Source: an uncultured bacterium
GTDB taxonomy: Bacteria > Verrucomicrobiota > Kiritimatiellia > CAIKKV01 > CAIJXV01
Length of the DNA: 53,491 nt
Direction: 5' to 3'
Assembly (NCBI GenBank): GCA_903824675.1
Contig: CAIJXV010000052.1
Coordinates: 1-53,491, forward strand
Shown piece after piece: positions 26,596 through 36,065 of this stretch. The first letter of the stretch is position 1; every line of letters begins with the position of its first letter. Under the pieces are notes generated by a model. It was not told the origin of the DNA, ran no database searches, and saw nothing but the letters and a program-made list of their open reading frames with translations. Made by a program: the position numbers and the translations under genes.

Positions 26596-28718
26596 CCGTC
26601 ACGTGAAATCCATTTTTTCAGGCGGCCGATGGTGCCGGGATCGGCTTGGGCCCGTTGCTTTTGCCAGTTATGCAGATCGGCACGCGCCTGTTTTTCCAAT
26701 CCGGCGAGCACCGCCTTCGGATCCCTCAACGGCACATTCGGCGCCAGTTTTTTGGGGGAGGTTTCCGAAGCTATCGGCGGCAACACCTCGGGTTCTACCG
26801 GAACCTCGGACACCCGGCTGGCAGAGGACGGCACCTGTCCCCCCGCTCCGGCCCGTCGCAATTGCCGCAATTCACCTTCGCGTTTTTCCAACTCCTCCAT
26901 CGATTGGCTCACCAACCGGGAAGACATCTCCAAATCGCGCTTCAATTGATCCACCAAAGCCGTTAATTCAGCCTCCCGATTGGCTCCGCGACGGATTAAA
27001 TCATGGTACATCTGGCGTTGTTTTGCCAGTTCTTTTTCGGCCTGGAGCAACACCTTCACCGCGCCTTGGATGCGCAGGGCGACCGGGGTGATCGCGGTCA
27101 TCAGGGGCGATGGTACCGCGGGCGACGAAGGGGCGGAGGGGCGGGGATTGATCCAATCGATCACCTGTGGCGAAGCGGAGGATGCGGCCGGCGCCGCCGG
27201 AGCCGCGGGTGCCATCGCCGGGACTTGATCGAGCAACTCCGCCAGGTGGGCACATTCCTGCGCCAGCAGTTCCGACTCATCCAGTAAAACCGTATCCATC
27301 GGTCCGGGGGTCAGGTCGGCCGGGGCCTGCTGACTCTGGGCCAACGCTTCCGCCAACCGCGTACTCGACTGGGTCTGCTGGGCCAATTGCTCCCGCAACT
27401 CATCGGCGATCCGGGTTTGGGCTTCGGTTTCCGTATGGGCCTGCTCGACCACCCGCAACTGGTCCGCTTCAGCGGCTTCGTACTCAGCCAGTTCGACCCG
27501 CAGGGAAGCTTCCCGGCCGCGGGCGGCGTCCAGATCCCCCCGTAAAGCCGTCCGCTCCTGATCGGCACTGTCCAGGGAGGCCGTTAATAAGTCACGGGAT
27601 TGGAGGGCTTCGTCCCGGGCCTTCTGAAGGGCGGCGGTGTCATCCTGATACCGCCGTTCCAAGTCAGCCAACTTCTGTCGTTCGACTCCCTGGGAGGCGC
27701 GGAATTGGTCCAGACTTCGCAACGCGGCTTCCTGCGCGGCTTCCAACTGGTCCAGCCGGGATTTGCTTTTATCCAGTTCGGCAATCAGTCCCTGGCGGAC
27801 TTGGGTGAATTCCACGCGTTCCCGCTCCAGTTGAAGCGTTAATCGCCGGCCTTCCTCTTCCGCGTTTTTAACACTCGCGTCCAGGCGGGATTGAACATCA
27901 GCCAGCGCCTCTTCCAGGCGGCGTTGATTCACCACGGCCTCATCCAGATCGGCCGTCCATTGGACCTGCTCGGCCTGCCAGGCTTGCTCCGCTTCTTTCC
28001 ATTGGGCTTGCTCAGCCTGCCATTGGGCCTTTTCCGCCTGCCAGGCTTGCTCTGTCTTCTTCCATCGCGCCTGTTCGGCCTGCGAATAGAGCTCACCCGC
28101 TTTGTAGCGGGCCAGTTCCGTCAGCCGGGATTGTTCGGACGCCTTCCATTCGGCCTGTTCCGCCTGCCATTGGGCCTTTTCCGCCTGCCAGGCTTGCTCT
28201 GTCTTCTTCCATCGCGCTTGCTCGGCCAGGCGGGATTGCTCCGTCGCTTTTAACCGGGCTTCCGCATCGGCGCGGATCGAGGGAATCCACTGTTCATGGA
28301 TCTGGCGCAGGAGCCGGGTCTCTTCTTCTGCCGCTCCGCCCAAATTCTCGCGCGCCTCCTGCAACAGCAGGGCAAAAAAATGATGATCAATGGTCGTCCG
28401 CAGGTTGCGCGGGGCACAGACCAGTTCCGCGCCCAACGGAATGGTTCCTTCCCGGACCAGGTCGCCGATCGCCAACAGATGGAGCGGCCCGATTTTTTCT
28501 TCGGGCCCAATCTCCACCGTCCACTCCATGCGCAGGCGGGGAATGGTTTCGGCAGGCGCCCAAATAACGCCATCCCGGGAAACTTGACAACCCGGTACAA
28601 TCCGGGCTTCAGCCGCCCAGCCGACCAGTTCCAAAGGCGAGGCCGGCCCGTACGTCGCCCCGTCCAGGGTTCGGACATACCACTTTTCTGCGCTGAATTG
28701 AACGGTTTCCTGATCCAT
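26592..28718 (-). CDS. GYF_2-domain protein with long Trp-rich coiled coil
   Basis: 708 residues from ATG 28718 (a TTG at 28757 is possible). The N-terminus WYVRTLDGATYGPASPLELV with ARIVPGCQVSRDGVIWAPAE is a GYF_2 (DUF4339) module, usually a peptide- or membrane-complex adaptor. From about residue 155 a heptad array reads RWKKTEQ-AWQAEKA-QWQAEQA, with Trp at the same heptad position in most units. A 49-residue (seven-heptad) block is duplicated in protein and DNA. A conventional coiled coil, a Pro/Ala linker (MAPAAPAAPAASSASPQVID) and another coiled coil complete it. No membrane segment; probably a cytoplasmic rod coupled to the membrane partner downstream. Biological role unknown. Confidence 0.8.
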   Translation of the reverse strand: MDQETVQFSAEKWYVRTLDGATYGPASPLELVGWAAEARIVPGCQVSRDGVIWAPAETIPRLRMEWTVEIGPEEKIGPLHLLAIGDLVREGTIPLGAELVCAPRNLRTTIDHHFFALLLQEARENLGGAAEEETRLLRQIHEQWIPSIRADAEARLKATEQSRLAEQARWKKTEQAWQAEKAQWQAEQAEWKASEQSRLTELARYKAGELYSQAEQARWKKTEQAWQAEKAQWQAEQAQWKEAEQAWQAEQVQWTADLDEAVVNQRRLEEALADVQSRLDASVKNAEEEGRRLTLQLERERVEFTQVRQGLIAELDKSKSRLDQLEAAQEAALRSLDQFRASQGVERQKLADLERRYQDDTAALQKARDEALQSRDLLTASLDSADQERTALRGDLDAARGREASLRVELAEYEAAEADQLRVVEQAHTETEAQTRIADELREQLAQQTQSSTRLAEALAQSQQAPADLTPGPMDTVLLDESELLAQECAHLAELLDQVPAMAPAAPAAPAASSASPQVIDWINPRPSAPSSPAVPSPLMTAITPVALRIQGAVKVLLQAEKELAKQRQMYHDLIRRGANREAELTALVDQLKRDLEMSSRLVSQSMEELEKREGELRQLRRAGAGGQVPSSASRVSEVPVEPEVLPPIASETSPKKLAPNVPLRDPKAVLAGLEKQARADLHNWQKQRAQADPGTIGRLKKWISRDG

Positions 28719-28844
28719 AAGATCGAGCAGTCTACCCCCAAAAAGGCCCTCGATCAAGTCTGCTCTTTTTCTGCTTCTTTCTGCTCTGATTGATCGTCAA
28801 GCGACCCTCGGGAATACCCCACAGCCGGGTCCCTGTCTTTGGGA

Positions 28845-28872
28845 TTGTCTCTCTCCCGGTTTGGCGTAGTAT
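28845..28872 (+). promoter_or_regulatory. candidate promoter for the cation-efflux gene, possibly leaderless
   Basis: TTGTCT (28845-28850), 16-bp spacer, TAGTAT (28867-28872). Expected transcription start is close to the ATG at 28880, and no ribosome site is visible between, so the mRNA may be leaderless. Prediction by eye. Confidence 0.35.
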
Positions 28873-28879
28873 AGCATTT

Positions 28880-29809
28880 ATGGATGCGCATGGTCACCAC
28901 TCCCCAACAGCCCGTTCGTTTCAAACCGCCTTTCAAATCGGCATCGCGCTCAACCTGGGTTTTGTGCTGATTGAGGCCAGCGCGGGAATCAAGGCCCATT
29001 CCCTGGCCCTGCTCGCCGATGCCGGTCATAACCTGGTCGATGTGCTCGGTTTAATCCTCGCCTGGTCGGCAACCGTGCTGGCCCGCCGCCGGACCACACC
29101 CACCCGGACCTACGGTTGGCGCCGATCCTCCATCCTCGCCGCCTGGATCAATGCCCTGTTGATCAGTTTCGCGCTCGGGGCTATCGCCTGGGAGGCGGCT
29201 CATCGTCTCTTTCAGCCCCAACCCATCGTCACTGGCCTCATGATGGGGGTCGCCGGAGCCGGGATCCTCGTCAACGGAATCACCGCGTTTCTATTCCATC
29301 GCGGAAGTCGCCACGACCTTAATATCCGCGGCGCATTCCTCCATATGACCGCCGATACCGCCATCTCCGCCGGTGTCCTCGTCGCCGCGGTCGCCATTAC
29401 GCTCACGGGCTGGGTTCAACTCGATGCCCTCCTCAGCCTCCTGATCTGCTTGATCATCGGCATCGGAACCTGGAGTCTCCTCCGTGATTCCACTAATCTG
29501 GCGCTCGATGCAGTGCCCCCCCATATCGACCGTAAAGGAATCGTCGCCTTCCTCAGCCAAGCCCCGGGCGTCGTCGATCTCCACGATCTGCATATCTGGG
29601 CCATGAGCACCACCGAAACCGCCCTCACCGCCCATCTCGTCGTTCCCGAATCTGATTCTAACGATACGCTCCTCGCCAACTTGGAATCCGCTTTGCACAA
29701 ACAATTCCAAATTAACCATGCCACGCTACAGATCGAACATTCGCTCCAGCACCCCGCCTGCCGTCTCGATCATCCGCACCCTTCACATCCCGAACATCCC
29801 CATGACTAA
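28880..29809 (+). CDS. cation diffusion facilitator (CzcD/ZitB-type) efflux protein
   Basis: 309-residue inner-membrane metal/proton antiporter, probably for Zn or a similar divalent ion. TM segments begin at FQIGIALNLGFVLIEASAGI. The HSLALLADAGHNLVDVLGLI segment carries the metal-binding H-x3-D pair of TM2, and HMTADTAISAGVLVAAVAI the TM5 pair. The cytoplasmic C-domain contains VVDLHDLHIWAM. Both ends are His-rich (MDAHGHHS and HPHPSHPEHPHD), usual for Zn-handling CDFs. ATG 28880 gives the standard N-terminus; the longer frame to 28790 is not supported. It overlaps the esterase gene by 8 nt. Confidence 0.95.
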   Translation: MDAHGHHSPTARSFQTAFQIGIALNLGFVLIEASAGIKAHSLALLADAGHNLVDVLGLILAWSATVLARRRTTPTRTYGWRRSSILAAWINALLISFALGAIAWEAAHRLFQPQPIVTGLMMGVAGAGILVNGITAFLFHRGSRHDLNIRGAFLHMTADTAISAGVLVAAVAITLTGWVQLDALLSLLICLIIGIGTWSLLRDSTNLALDAVPPHIDRKGIVAFLSQAPGVVDLHDLHIWAMSTTETALTAHLVVPESDSNDTLLANLESALHKQFQINHATLQIEHSLQHPACRLDHPHPSHPEHPHD

Positions 29810-32084
29810 ATCCCGATGGATGATGGGCCACCTCAACCCTGGCTGTCGAAATAATCTTGATGTGTTGGGGTTCAGAATGGGGGCGGTCCTGTTGGTCGCA
29901 CTCCTGTCCCTGGGGCTCCCCGCAGCAACTCCAGCGGCAGAATCCTCGTCCGCACCGGATCCCATCCTACCCGAGGAATCCGCCGCCATCCGTCTTCACT
30001 TCGGAATCGATCGTCCGTGGGACAACCTGATGGATGCCCCCGAACAGGTTCGTCGACACCGGGGGTTTGTCGCCCTGCTGATGGCCGGAACCGAACCCGC
30101 CACCGCGCCGCTTGAGCCACTCCCCCTCCCTCCTCTTGCCCGGTCGGAGGCCACCCTCCGGGCCCTTTTCCAAGGGCGCGATCTACTCAAGGAAAAACGC
30201 AATGAATTCGGCTGGGCCTATTACAGCCCGACGGATGGATCCGGACAACCCCTCGTTCTCCGGGTTCCACACGATTACAATCCCCGGGTGTCCTATCCCC
30301 TGATCGTCATTCTTCATGGCTTGGGACAACGCCCCCTGCCCGATCCAAACCTGACCGCCCGCGAACCCGTCATTCTGGCCTGGCCCTGGGGCCGCGGTGA
30401 CACCGCTTACCGAGGGTTGGGCGGCCAGGATGTCTGGGAGGCGATGGAGGCCATCCAATCCTGGTATTCCGTCGATCCCCGTCGCATTTCCCTGATGGGT
30501 TTTTCCATGGGCGGATATGGGGCCTGGTCCCTCGCCGCGCGGCGACCCAACCTGTTCTCAGCCGTCGCCCCCGTCAGCGGCTGGCCTCAGCCCGATTTTC
30601 TCGTCAATCTCTGTCAGGTGCCGCTGTTCGTCCGGCATGGCTCCGCCGATGTCACCGTTCCGACGATCTTTAGCCGGTACGCGTATGCCGTCCTCGCTCA
30701 CAATTACAGCCCCATCGACTTTCAGGAAATCCCGGGAGCCGGGCATGGACTCGGATCGCCGGTATTTAATCAGGTTCAAAAGTGGATCCTATCCCAACCT
30801 CCCTCGGGCGGGAAGATTTTGCATTTCAAACTCGAAAACCCCACCGATCTCCAACTCCCCGGCTTGTCCGGAATCGCCTTCGAGAAACCCCACCAGCCGG
30901 CCTGGATTCACATTGAACCCGCTTCCACCGAATATCCAGTGCCCCGAATCACCAGCGAAAACCTCCTTAAAATTCGTCTGAATTCCTCCTCATCCGCCTT
31001 TCTTTTCGATGGGCAAAGCCTCGGATCAACCTCAGCCGTCCCCCCAATTTGGATCCGACTAGACGCTCATTGGATGCCAGAACACGCCGTTTCCGTTTCG
31101 CCCCGTGATTATCGCGCAGGTGCCGCAGCCAATCTCTTTGATGGGGAACCCCTGCTGATCGTCATCCCCTCCGACGGCCCCCCCGCCCAAAACCAAAAAC
31201 TGGCCGCGTATGCCAAAACCCTCGCCCGCTTCGCCGGCGACGGAAAACCCATGGTGGTCGGTGGAATCTCCATCCGAACGGATCGCGAACTCACCGCAGC
31301 CGAACGCGAGCACTGTAATCTGATTCTCATCGGCTCCCCTCGCTATCACTCCGAAATCCGGCGACTCCTCCCCCTTCTGCCCCTTCGACTGTCAAACCGC
31401 GACGAATGGCTCACGGGGGAAACTCCGCCCCTGTCCCGCAGCGAAAATGGTTTGCTCTGTTTTTATCTCAATCCCCTCCAACCCGGTCGTTGGATTTATC
31501 TCATCCTCCCTCCCTCCCAACCGGCCCTCGCGGATCGATGGCTCCGCAATCCCGCCCATCTGCTCACAGGCGCCGATGGACTCAACCGCCTCGGACAGCC
31601 GGACCTGGTCATCACTTCACCCGAACACGGCGATCGATTGTGGCGACAATTCGACCGGGACTGGAGTTGGCGCAACCTTCCAGCCAATACCAACCGCTTG
31701 TCGGCAACCCATACGGTCCAGGACTGGGCGCTCTGCCGGGCGGCCGATGCGCTCTTTAAATCAAATCAGGCCGACGGTCTGCTCCTCGGCACATCCGAAA
31801 AGGTCGAAGTTCGGCACATCGATCCCGACTATTTCACCGAAGCCTCCGCGGCCGCCGGTCAACCCGATATCCGCTTGTCCCGCGTGCGCATTTCCCGGCG
31901 GACACTGGATAAGATTCTTGCCAAATCCCGGGGATTCCGGTTATATCCCGCCCCTTCGTCCTCTGGTTCCCCGGAGTCGGAAACCTTTCGCCTGCTGGTT
32001 CCTTTCGATCTGTTATGGACTGCGGCAGGGATCCTGCCGGAGTTACCGAAGGACTTCACGCTGGAACCGATCGAAACGCCATGA
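29802..32084 (+). CDS. secreted alpha/beta-hydrolase (esterase) with large uncharacterised C-terminal region
   Basis: 760 residues from ATG 29802 (29820 and 29877 also possible; none has a strong ribosome site). A hydrophobic signal (MGAVLLVALLSLGLPAATPA) precedes an esterase domain: YPLIVILHGLGQ oxyanion strand, nucleophile elbow GFSMGGYGAW, acid in VRHGSADVTVP, and His in EIPGAGHGLGSP, together a complete Ser-Asp-His triad of the dienelactone-hydrolase/PHB-depolymerase type. The ~400 residues after it include a segment of IVIPSDGPPAQNQKLAAYAK style that I do not recognise. Start overlaps the CDF stop and end overlaps the MFS start, so the three are coupled. Likely periplasmic; substrate unknown. 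Confidence 0.8.
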   Translation: MTKSRWMMGHLNPGCRNNLDVLGFRMGAVLLVALLSLGLPAATPAAESSSAPDPILPEESAAIRLHFGIDRPWDNLMDAPEQVRRHRGFVALLMAGTEPATAPLEPLPLPPLARSEATLRALFQGRDLLKEKRNEFGWAYYSPTDGSGQPLVLRVPHDYNPRVSYPLIVILHGLGQRPLPDPNLTAREPVILAWPWGRGDTAYRGLGGQDVWEAMEAIQSWYSVDPRRISLMGFSMGGYGAWSLAARRPNLFSAVAPVSGWPQPDFLVNLCQVPLFVRHGSADVTVPTIFSRYAYAVLAHNYSPIDFQEIPGAGHGLGSPVFNQVQKWILSQPPSGGKILHFKLENPTDLQLPGLSGIAFEKPHQPAWIHIEPASTEYPVPRITSENLLKIRLNSSSSAFLFDGQSLGSTSAVPPIWIRLDAHWMPEHAVSVSPRDYRAGAAANLFDGEPLLIVIPSDGPPAQNQKLAAYAKTLARFAGDGKPMVVGGISIRTDRELTAAEREHCNLILIGSPRYHSEIRRLLPLLPLRLSNRDEWLTGETPPLSRSENGLLCFYLNPLQPGRWIYLILPPSQPALADRWLRNPAHLLTGADGLNRLGQPDLVITSPEHGDRLWRQFDRDWSWRNLPANTNRLSATHTVQDWALCRAADALFKSNQADGLLLGTSEKVEVRHIDPDYFTEASAAAGQPDIRLSRVRISRRTLDKILAKSRGFRLYPAPSSSGSPESETFRLLVPFDLLWTAAGILPELPKDFTLEPIETP

Positions 32085-33250
32085 GATATTTGGACCGACC
32101 TACTCTGCGCCAGATACTGATCCTATTGGCCCTGATGTTACTCCATGCCACTGTCGACACCTATCCCGGCATGCTCCCCGTTCTGCTCCCCCTGCTCCGC
32201 GCCCACTTCAAACTCTCCCTGGCCCAGGGGGTGATGTTGATCAGCGTCATGAATCTCACCGCCAATGTTGTCCAGATCCTTACCGGCCACCTGCGCGCCC
32301 GTCAGCATAAACCCTTCTTCATCCTCATCGGCGCCTGGCTGGCCGCCGTCCTGATCCTGATCCCGCTCATCCCCGTCTCCGCAGCCGGATGCTGGATGCT
32401 GGCCGGCCTGATGTTGATCTCGGGCTGCGGGGTCGCCGTCGTGCATCCCGAAGGACTGCGCGCCGTTCATGCCATCGAACGGATCCCCTCCGCCTTTTGC
32501 ACCTCGTTTTTTTTGATGGGTGGATTTGTCGGTTTTTCGGCCGGCGCTTGGCTGGCGACTATGCTGGTTGAGCAATGGGGCTTGTCCGGCCTTTACGGAC
32601 TGGGCCTGATTTCCCTGTTTTCTTTCCTGCTGATCTGGGTTCTGCGGGTGCCCATCGCCGTCGAACCGGAGATCTCCGATGCTCCGCAACCGGAACCGAC
32701 CGGCCCGGCTTTCCTCCCCATCTTTCTCGCCACGATTCCAGTGGCCATTGGCTCCACCCTGTTGTGCGGGTTCTTCCCCACCCGCCTGAATGAAATCGGA
32801 TTCCCGCTTACATATGGCGGATTGGCGGCGCTGCTCTTCGGATGCGGCAGTGTCGTCGGGTCCCTCACCTGGGCCCTACTCGCCCGGCGCCTGGGAGAAT
32901 TGCGATGCGCCATGTGGGCCATGCTGGCCGGCGGCCCCTCGGTTCTGATTTTCCTGCTTACCCTTCATTCCCGCTGGGCGCTCGTCGCCCTGATGCTCGC
33001 GGGTGCCACCGGCGGATCGGCCTTCGCCCTGATGGTGTCCCAAGCCCGCCACGCCCGCGGAAATGTCCTGGGCCAGCGCATGGCCTGGATGGTCGGCGGA
33101 TCCTGGGGCATCTCCAGCATCCTGCTCATGCTCCTCGGCAAAGTCGCAGAATGGACCGGAACCCAGACGGTTTTGCACCTGACGTGGATTGCCTATCTCA
33201 CCGGCGCCCTCTTGGTCTGGAATCTCCGACGTCAAACCGTCAAAGAGTGA
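32081..33250 (+). CDS. MFS transporter, fosmidomycin-resistance (Fsr)-like
   Basis: 389-residue MFS protein with about 12 TM segments. The opening LLHATVDTYPGMLPVLLPLL resembles the TM1 signature of Fsr-type exporters, and GCGVAVVHPEGLRAVHAI matches the conserved TM4 region of that group. ATG 32081 overlaps the esterase TGA as ATGA; the frame upstream to 32015 belongs to the shadow of that gene. Substrate unknown; the Fsr similarity indicates fold, not necessarily drug export. Confidence 0.85.
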   Translation: MRYLDRPTLRQILILLALMLLHATVDTYPGMLPVLLPLLRAHFKLSLAQGVMLISVMNLTANVVQILTGHLRARQHKPFFILIGAWLAAVLILIPLIPVSAAGCWMLAGLMLISGCGVAVVHPEGLRAVHAIERIPSAFCTSFFLMGGFVGFSAGAWLATMLVEQWGLSGLYGLGLISLFSFLLIWVLRVPIAVEPEISDAPQPEPTGPAFLPIFLATIPVAIGSTLLCGFFPTRLNEIGFPLTYGGLAALLFGCGSVVGSLTWALLARRLGELRCAMWAMLAGGPSVLIFLLTLHSRWALVALMLAGATGGSAFALMVSQARHARGNVLGQRMAWMVGGSWGISSILLMLLGKVAEWTGTQTVLHLTWIAYLTGALLVWNLRRQTVKE

Positions 33251-33284
33251 TCGCTTGCATAACCACGGATCGCACATACATCGA

Positions 33285-35927
33285 ATGAGTCGACCGGAAT
33301 GGTGCCACGGCTGGGTCCTGATCTTGATCCTGAACGTATGTCAGGCGGCGGACTTTGTGGTTGCTCCGAACGGGCGCGATACCAACCCGGGCACTGAAGA
33401 CCAGCCCTTGGCTAGCCTGGCAGGCGCTCGGGATGCGGTGCGACACAAGCTGGCCGCCGGCGGGAGCAACGATATCACGGTGCTTTTCCGAGGGGGTCTC
33501 TATCCCCTTCCAGCCCCCGTCGTTTTTGATTGGCACGACTCCGCCTCAGGGAACGCCACCATCACCTATGCCGCCTGGCCAAAAGAAGTTCCCGTGTTTT
33601 CCGGGGGTCGCCTCATTAGCGGATGGAAGAAGACTAACGATTCGGTATGGATCGCAACCATACCCGAAGCGCGGAATAGCCAATGGCCCTTCCGTTGCCT
33701 TTATATTGGCGACCAACCCCGAACCCTGGCACGCACGCCGAATAACGGCAACTATTTCCGAATGGTGGGTCCCGACCCGAATGCGCCAGACCGGGCTTTT
33801 GAGTTCGGGATAAACGATATGCGGATTTGGGCAAAGGTCACTGAGGCGAATGTGGTGGCCCTGATCAATTGGGAAAGTTGTTCCCTGCCGATCGCCCAGG
33901 TGAACCCCGAATCTTCCATCGTCACGCTGACCGGCCCCCTGAAATGCCCGCCGCGTCGATTCGAAAACGGCCTGCGTTATTTCGTGGAAAACCTGCCCGA
34001 GGCGCTCGACGCCCCCGGCGAATGGTATCTCGATCGGTTGGCCGGTCTGCTTTTCTATCGAGCGTTGCCCGGCGAAAATCCCCATCACCTCCAGGTGGTT
34101 GCGCCACGCCTGACGCAATTCCTCACGATCCGGGGAAACATCCCCAAACCCCTCCGCGGGCTAAAATTCAAGGGGCTCCATTTCCGCCATGCCGATTACC
34201 TTCTAGAGCCAACAGGACACAGTGATGGCCAAGCGGCAGAGAGTGTCCCGGCGGCGGTAACCTTTGCTCAGGCCGAAGATTGTTCCTTCGAGCAGGGCGA
34301 AATCTCCGCCATCGGCGGCTATGCCATTGAGGTCGCCCGGGGTTGCAGAGGGATCCGGATCGAGCAGAATGAGTTGCGAAACTTGGGCGCAGGGGGCGTC
34401 AAAGTCCGTGGCGGATCCAAGGCGACAACGATCCACAACAATTTCATCCATGACGGAGGCAGCGTCTTCTTTGGCGGCACCCCCATTCTGGTCCAGAATA
34501 GCGGCGAGAATATCATCACTCACAACGAGGTGTGCGATTTCAACTGGATGGGCATTTGCGTGGGCTGGAGCTGGGGATTTCAGCCCACCGAATGCCACAA
34601 TAACCGGATCGAATACAATCATCTCCACCACCTCGGACGCGGAGTGTTGACCGACATCGGCGCCATCTACACCCTGGGCATTTCCACCGGGACGGTGATC
34701 CGTAACAATCTCATCCACCACGTCTGGGATTGTCCCGAGGGCTACCTGGCGTGCGGAATCTATCCGGACGAGGGCAGTACCGGTTTGCTGATCGAGAGCA
34801 ACATCGTCTATCAGACGTCCTGGGGTGGATTCCATGTTCATTACGGGCGGGACAATATCATCCGCAACAACATCTTTGCCTTGGGGCGTTCCGCCCAGAT
34901 CCACATGGGCCGGGCAAAGTCGCCCGACGATGGTGCCAACTGGTGCGATGTCACCAACTCAAGCATGACCTTCGAACGCAATCTTATCCTCTACGAACGT
35001 GGCGATCTCTATAAACGGAACAGCGAACTCTGGGCCGATTCCAACTTGTATTGGAACACCGCCGGTCCGGTGATTTTTCAAGCGGGCATGGACCTGGCCG
35101 CATGGCAGGCCAAGGGACGAGATATCCATGGAGCCGTTGTGGATCCCCGCTTTAAGGATGCCGACAACGGCGATTTCCGTCTCGAGCCGGATTCGCCGGC
35201 CTTCGCTCTGGGCTTCAATCCCATCGACATCCGAACCGTCGGCCTGGTCGGCGATTCGGACTGGGTGGCCAAACCCGGTAAAATTCGGCGGCCTCCCGTC
35301 GTCATTCCCCCTTTCAAGCCCCTGAATCAGATCGATAACCTTGACGAAAAATTCGAAACCACCCGACTTGGGAATCCGCCACGCCAGGCCCAGGTGTATG
35401 GCGCTAACGCCAAAGCCTGGATACGCGTCACCGATGAAACCGCAGCCGGCGGCAAGCAGGCGCTCAAATTTCAGGATGACTCCTCTGTCAACAACGCCTG
35501 GGACCCGCACCTGTACTACACGATGGATGTCGTCGGGGGCGCTGTCAAAGAAGGCTTCGATATCCGGATCGAGAAAGGGGCCGTTCTTTCTCATGAATGG
35601 CGCGATTGGAGTAACAATCCTTATCGGGTCGGGCCGTCCCTCCTCATCAATGCAGATGGATCCCTGCTGGCGAATGGGAAACTCATCATGGTATTACCGC
35701 AGGGACAATGGATTCACGTCGGGATCGAATACCTGCTGGGCGAACAAACCGACGGAACTTACACCTTAACCCTGACCTTGCCGGGTCAGGCGGCAAAAAC
35801 CTTTAAACACCTGGCTTGCAACCAGCGTCTGGCCCGGATTACCTGGCTGGGATTCTGCAGTCTGGCAAAAGACCTACAGGTGTTCTATCTCGACAACCTG
35901 ACCCTGAGCCGTATTAACAACAAATAA
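33285..35927 (+). CDS. secreted right-handed beta-helix glycosidase-like protein (GH141-like layout)
   Basis: 880 residues. Signal peptide WVLILILNVCQAADF, then FVVAPNGRDTNPGTEDQPLA with SLAGARDAVRHKL, the opening of beta-helix enzymes. VPVFSGGRLISGWKKTNDSVW and WPFRCLYIGDQPRTLARTP follow, an order I associate with GH141-type proteins. Helix coils occupy about 290-600 (NNFIHDGGSVFFGG, EYNHLHHLGRGVLTDIGAIY, SNIVYQTSWGGFHVHYG). A C-terminal ~200-residue beta-sandwich (NLDEKFETTRLGNPPRQAQV) may be a carbohydrate-binding or lectin-like module. ATG 33285 places the signal peptide correctly; 34 nt after the MFS stop. Extracellular polysaccharide cleavage inferred. Confidence 0.8.
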   Translation: MSRPEWCHGWVLILILNVCQAADFVVAPNGRDTNPGTEDQPLASLAGARDAVRHKLAAGGSNDITVLFRGGLYPLPAPVVFDWHDSASGNATITYAAWPKEVPVFSGGRLISGWKKTNDSVWIATIPEARNSQWPFRCLYIGDQPRTLARTPNNGNYFRMVGPDPNAPDRAFEFGINDMRIWAKVTEANVVALINWESCSLPIAQVNPESSIVTLTGPLKCPPRRFENGLRYFVENLPEALDAPGEWYLDRLAGLLFYRALPGENPHHLQVVAPRLTQFLTIRGNIPKPLRGLKFKGLHFRHADYLLEPTGHSDGQAAESVPAAVTFAQAEDCSFEQGEISAIGGYAIEVARGCRGIRIEQNELRNLGAGGVKVRGGSKATTIHNNFIHDGGSVFFGGTPILVQNSGENIITHNEVCDFNWMGICVGWSWGFQPTECHNNRIEYNHLHHLGRGVLTDIGAIYTLGISTGTVIRNNLIHHVWDCPEGYLACGIYPDEGSTGLLIESNIVYQTSWGGFHVHYGRDNIIRNNIFALGRSAQIHMGRAKSPDDGANWCDVTNSSMTFERNLILYERGDLYKRNSELWADSNLYWNTAGPVIFQAGMDLAAWQAKGRDIHGAVVDPRFKDADNGDFRLEPDSPAFALGFNPIDIRTVGLVGDSDWVAKPGKIRRPPVVIPPFKPLNQIDNLDEKFETTRLGNPPRQAQVYGANAKAWIRVTDETAAGGKQALKFQDDSSVNNAWDPHLYYTMDVVGGAVKEGFDIRIEKGAVLSHEWRDWSNNPYRVGPSLLINADGSLLANGKLIMVLPQGQWIHVGIEYLLGEQTDGTYTLTLTLPGQAAKTFKHLACNQRLARITWLGFCSLAKDLQVFYLDNLTLSRINNK

Positions 35928-36065
35928 CGATGGGATCAGCCGTGCAGAGACGCCCAGCTGTACTGGGAAGAGAAGTCGAGCTGGACCTCCACGACAATTC
36001 CGTGCGCTGAAATCGACATCTCTTTTCTGCTTGCCACGCAGCCGTCCTTACGGCTCAATAGCCCC

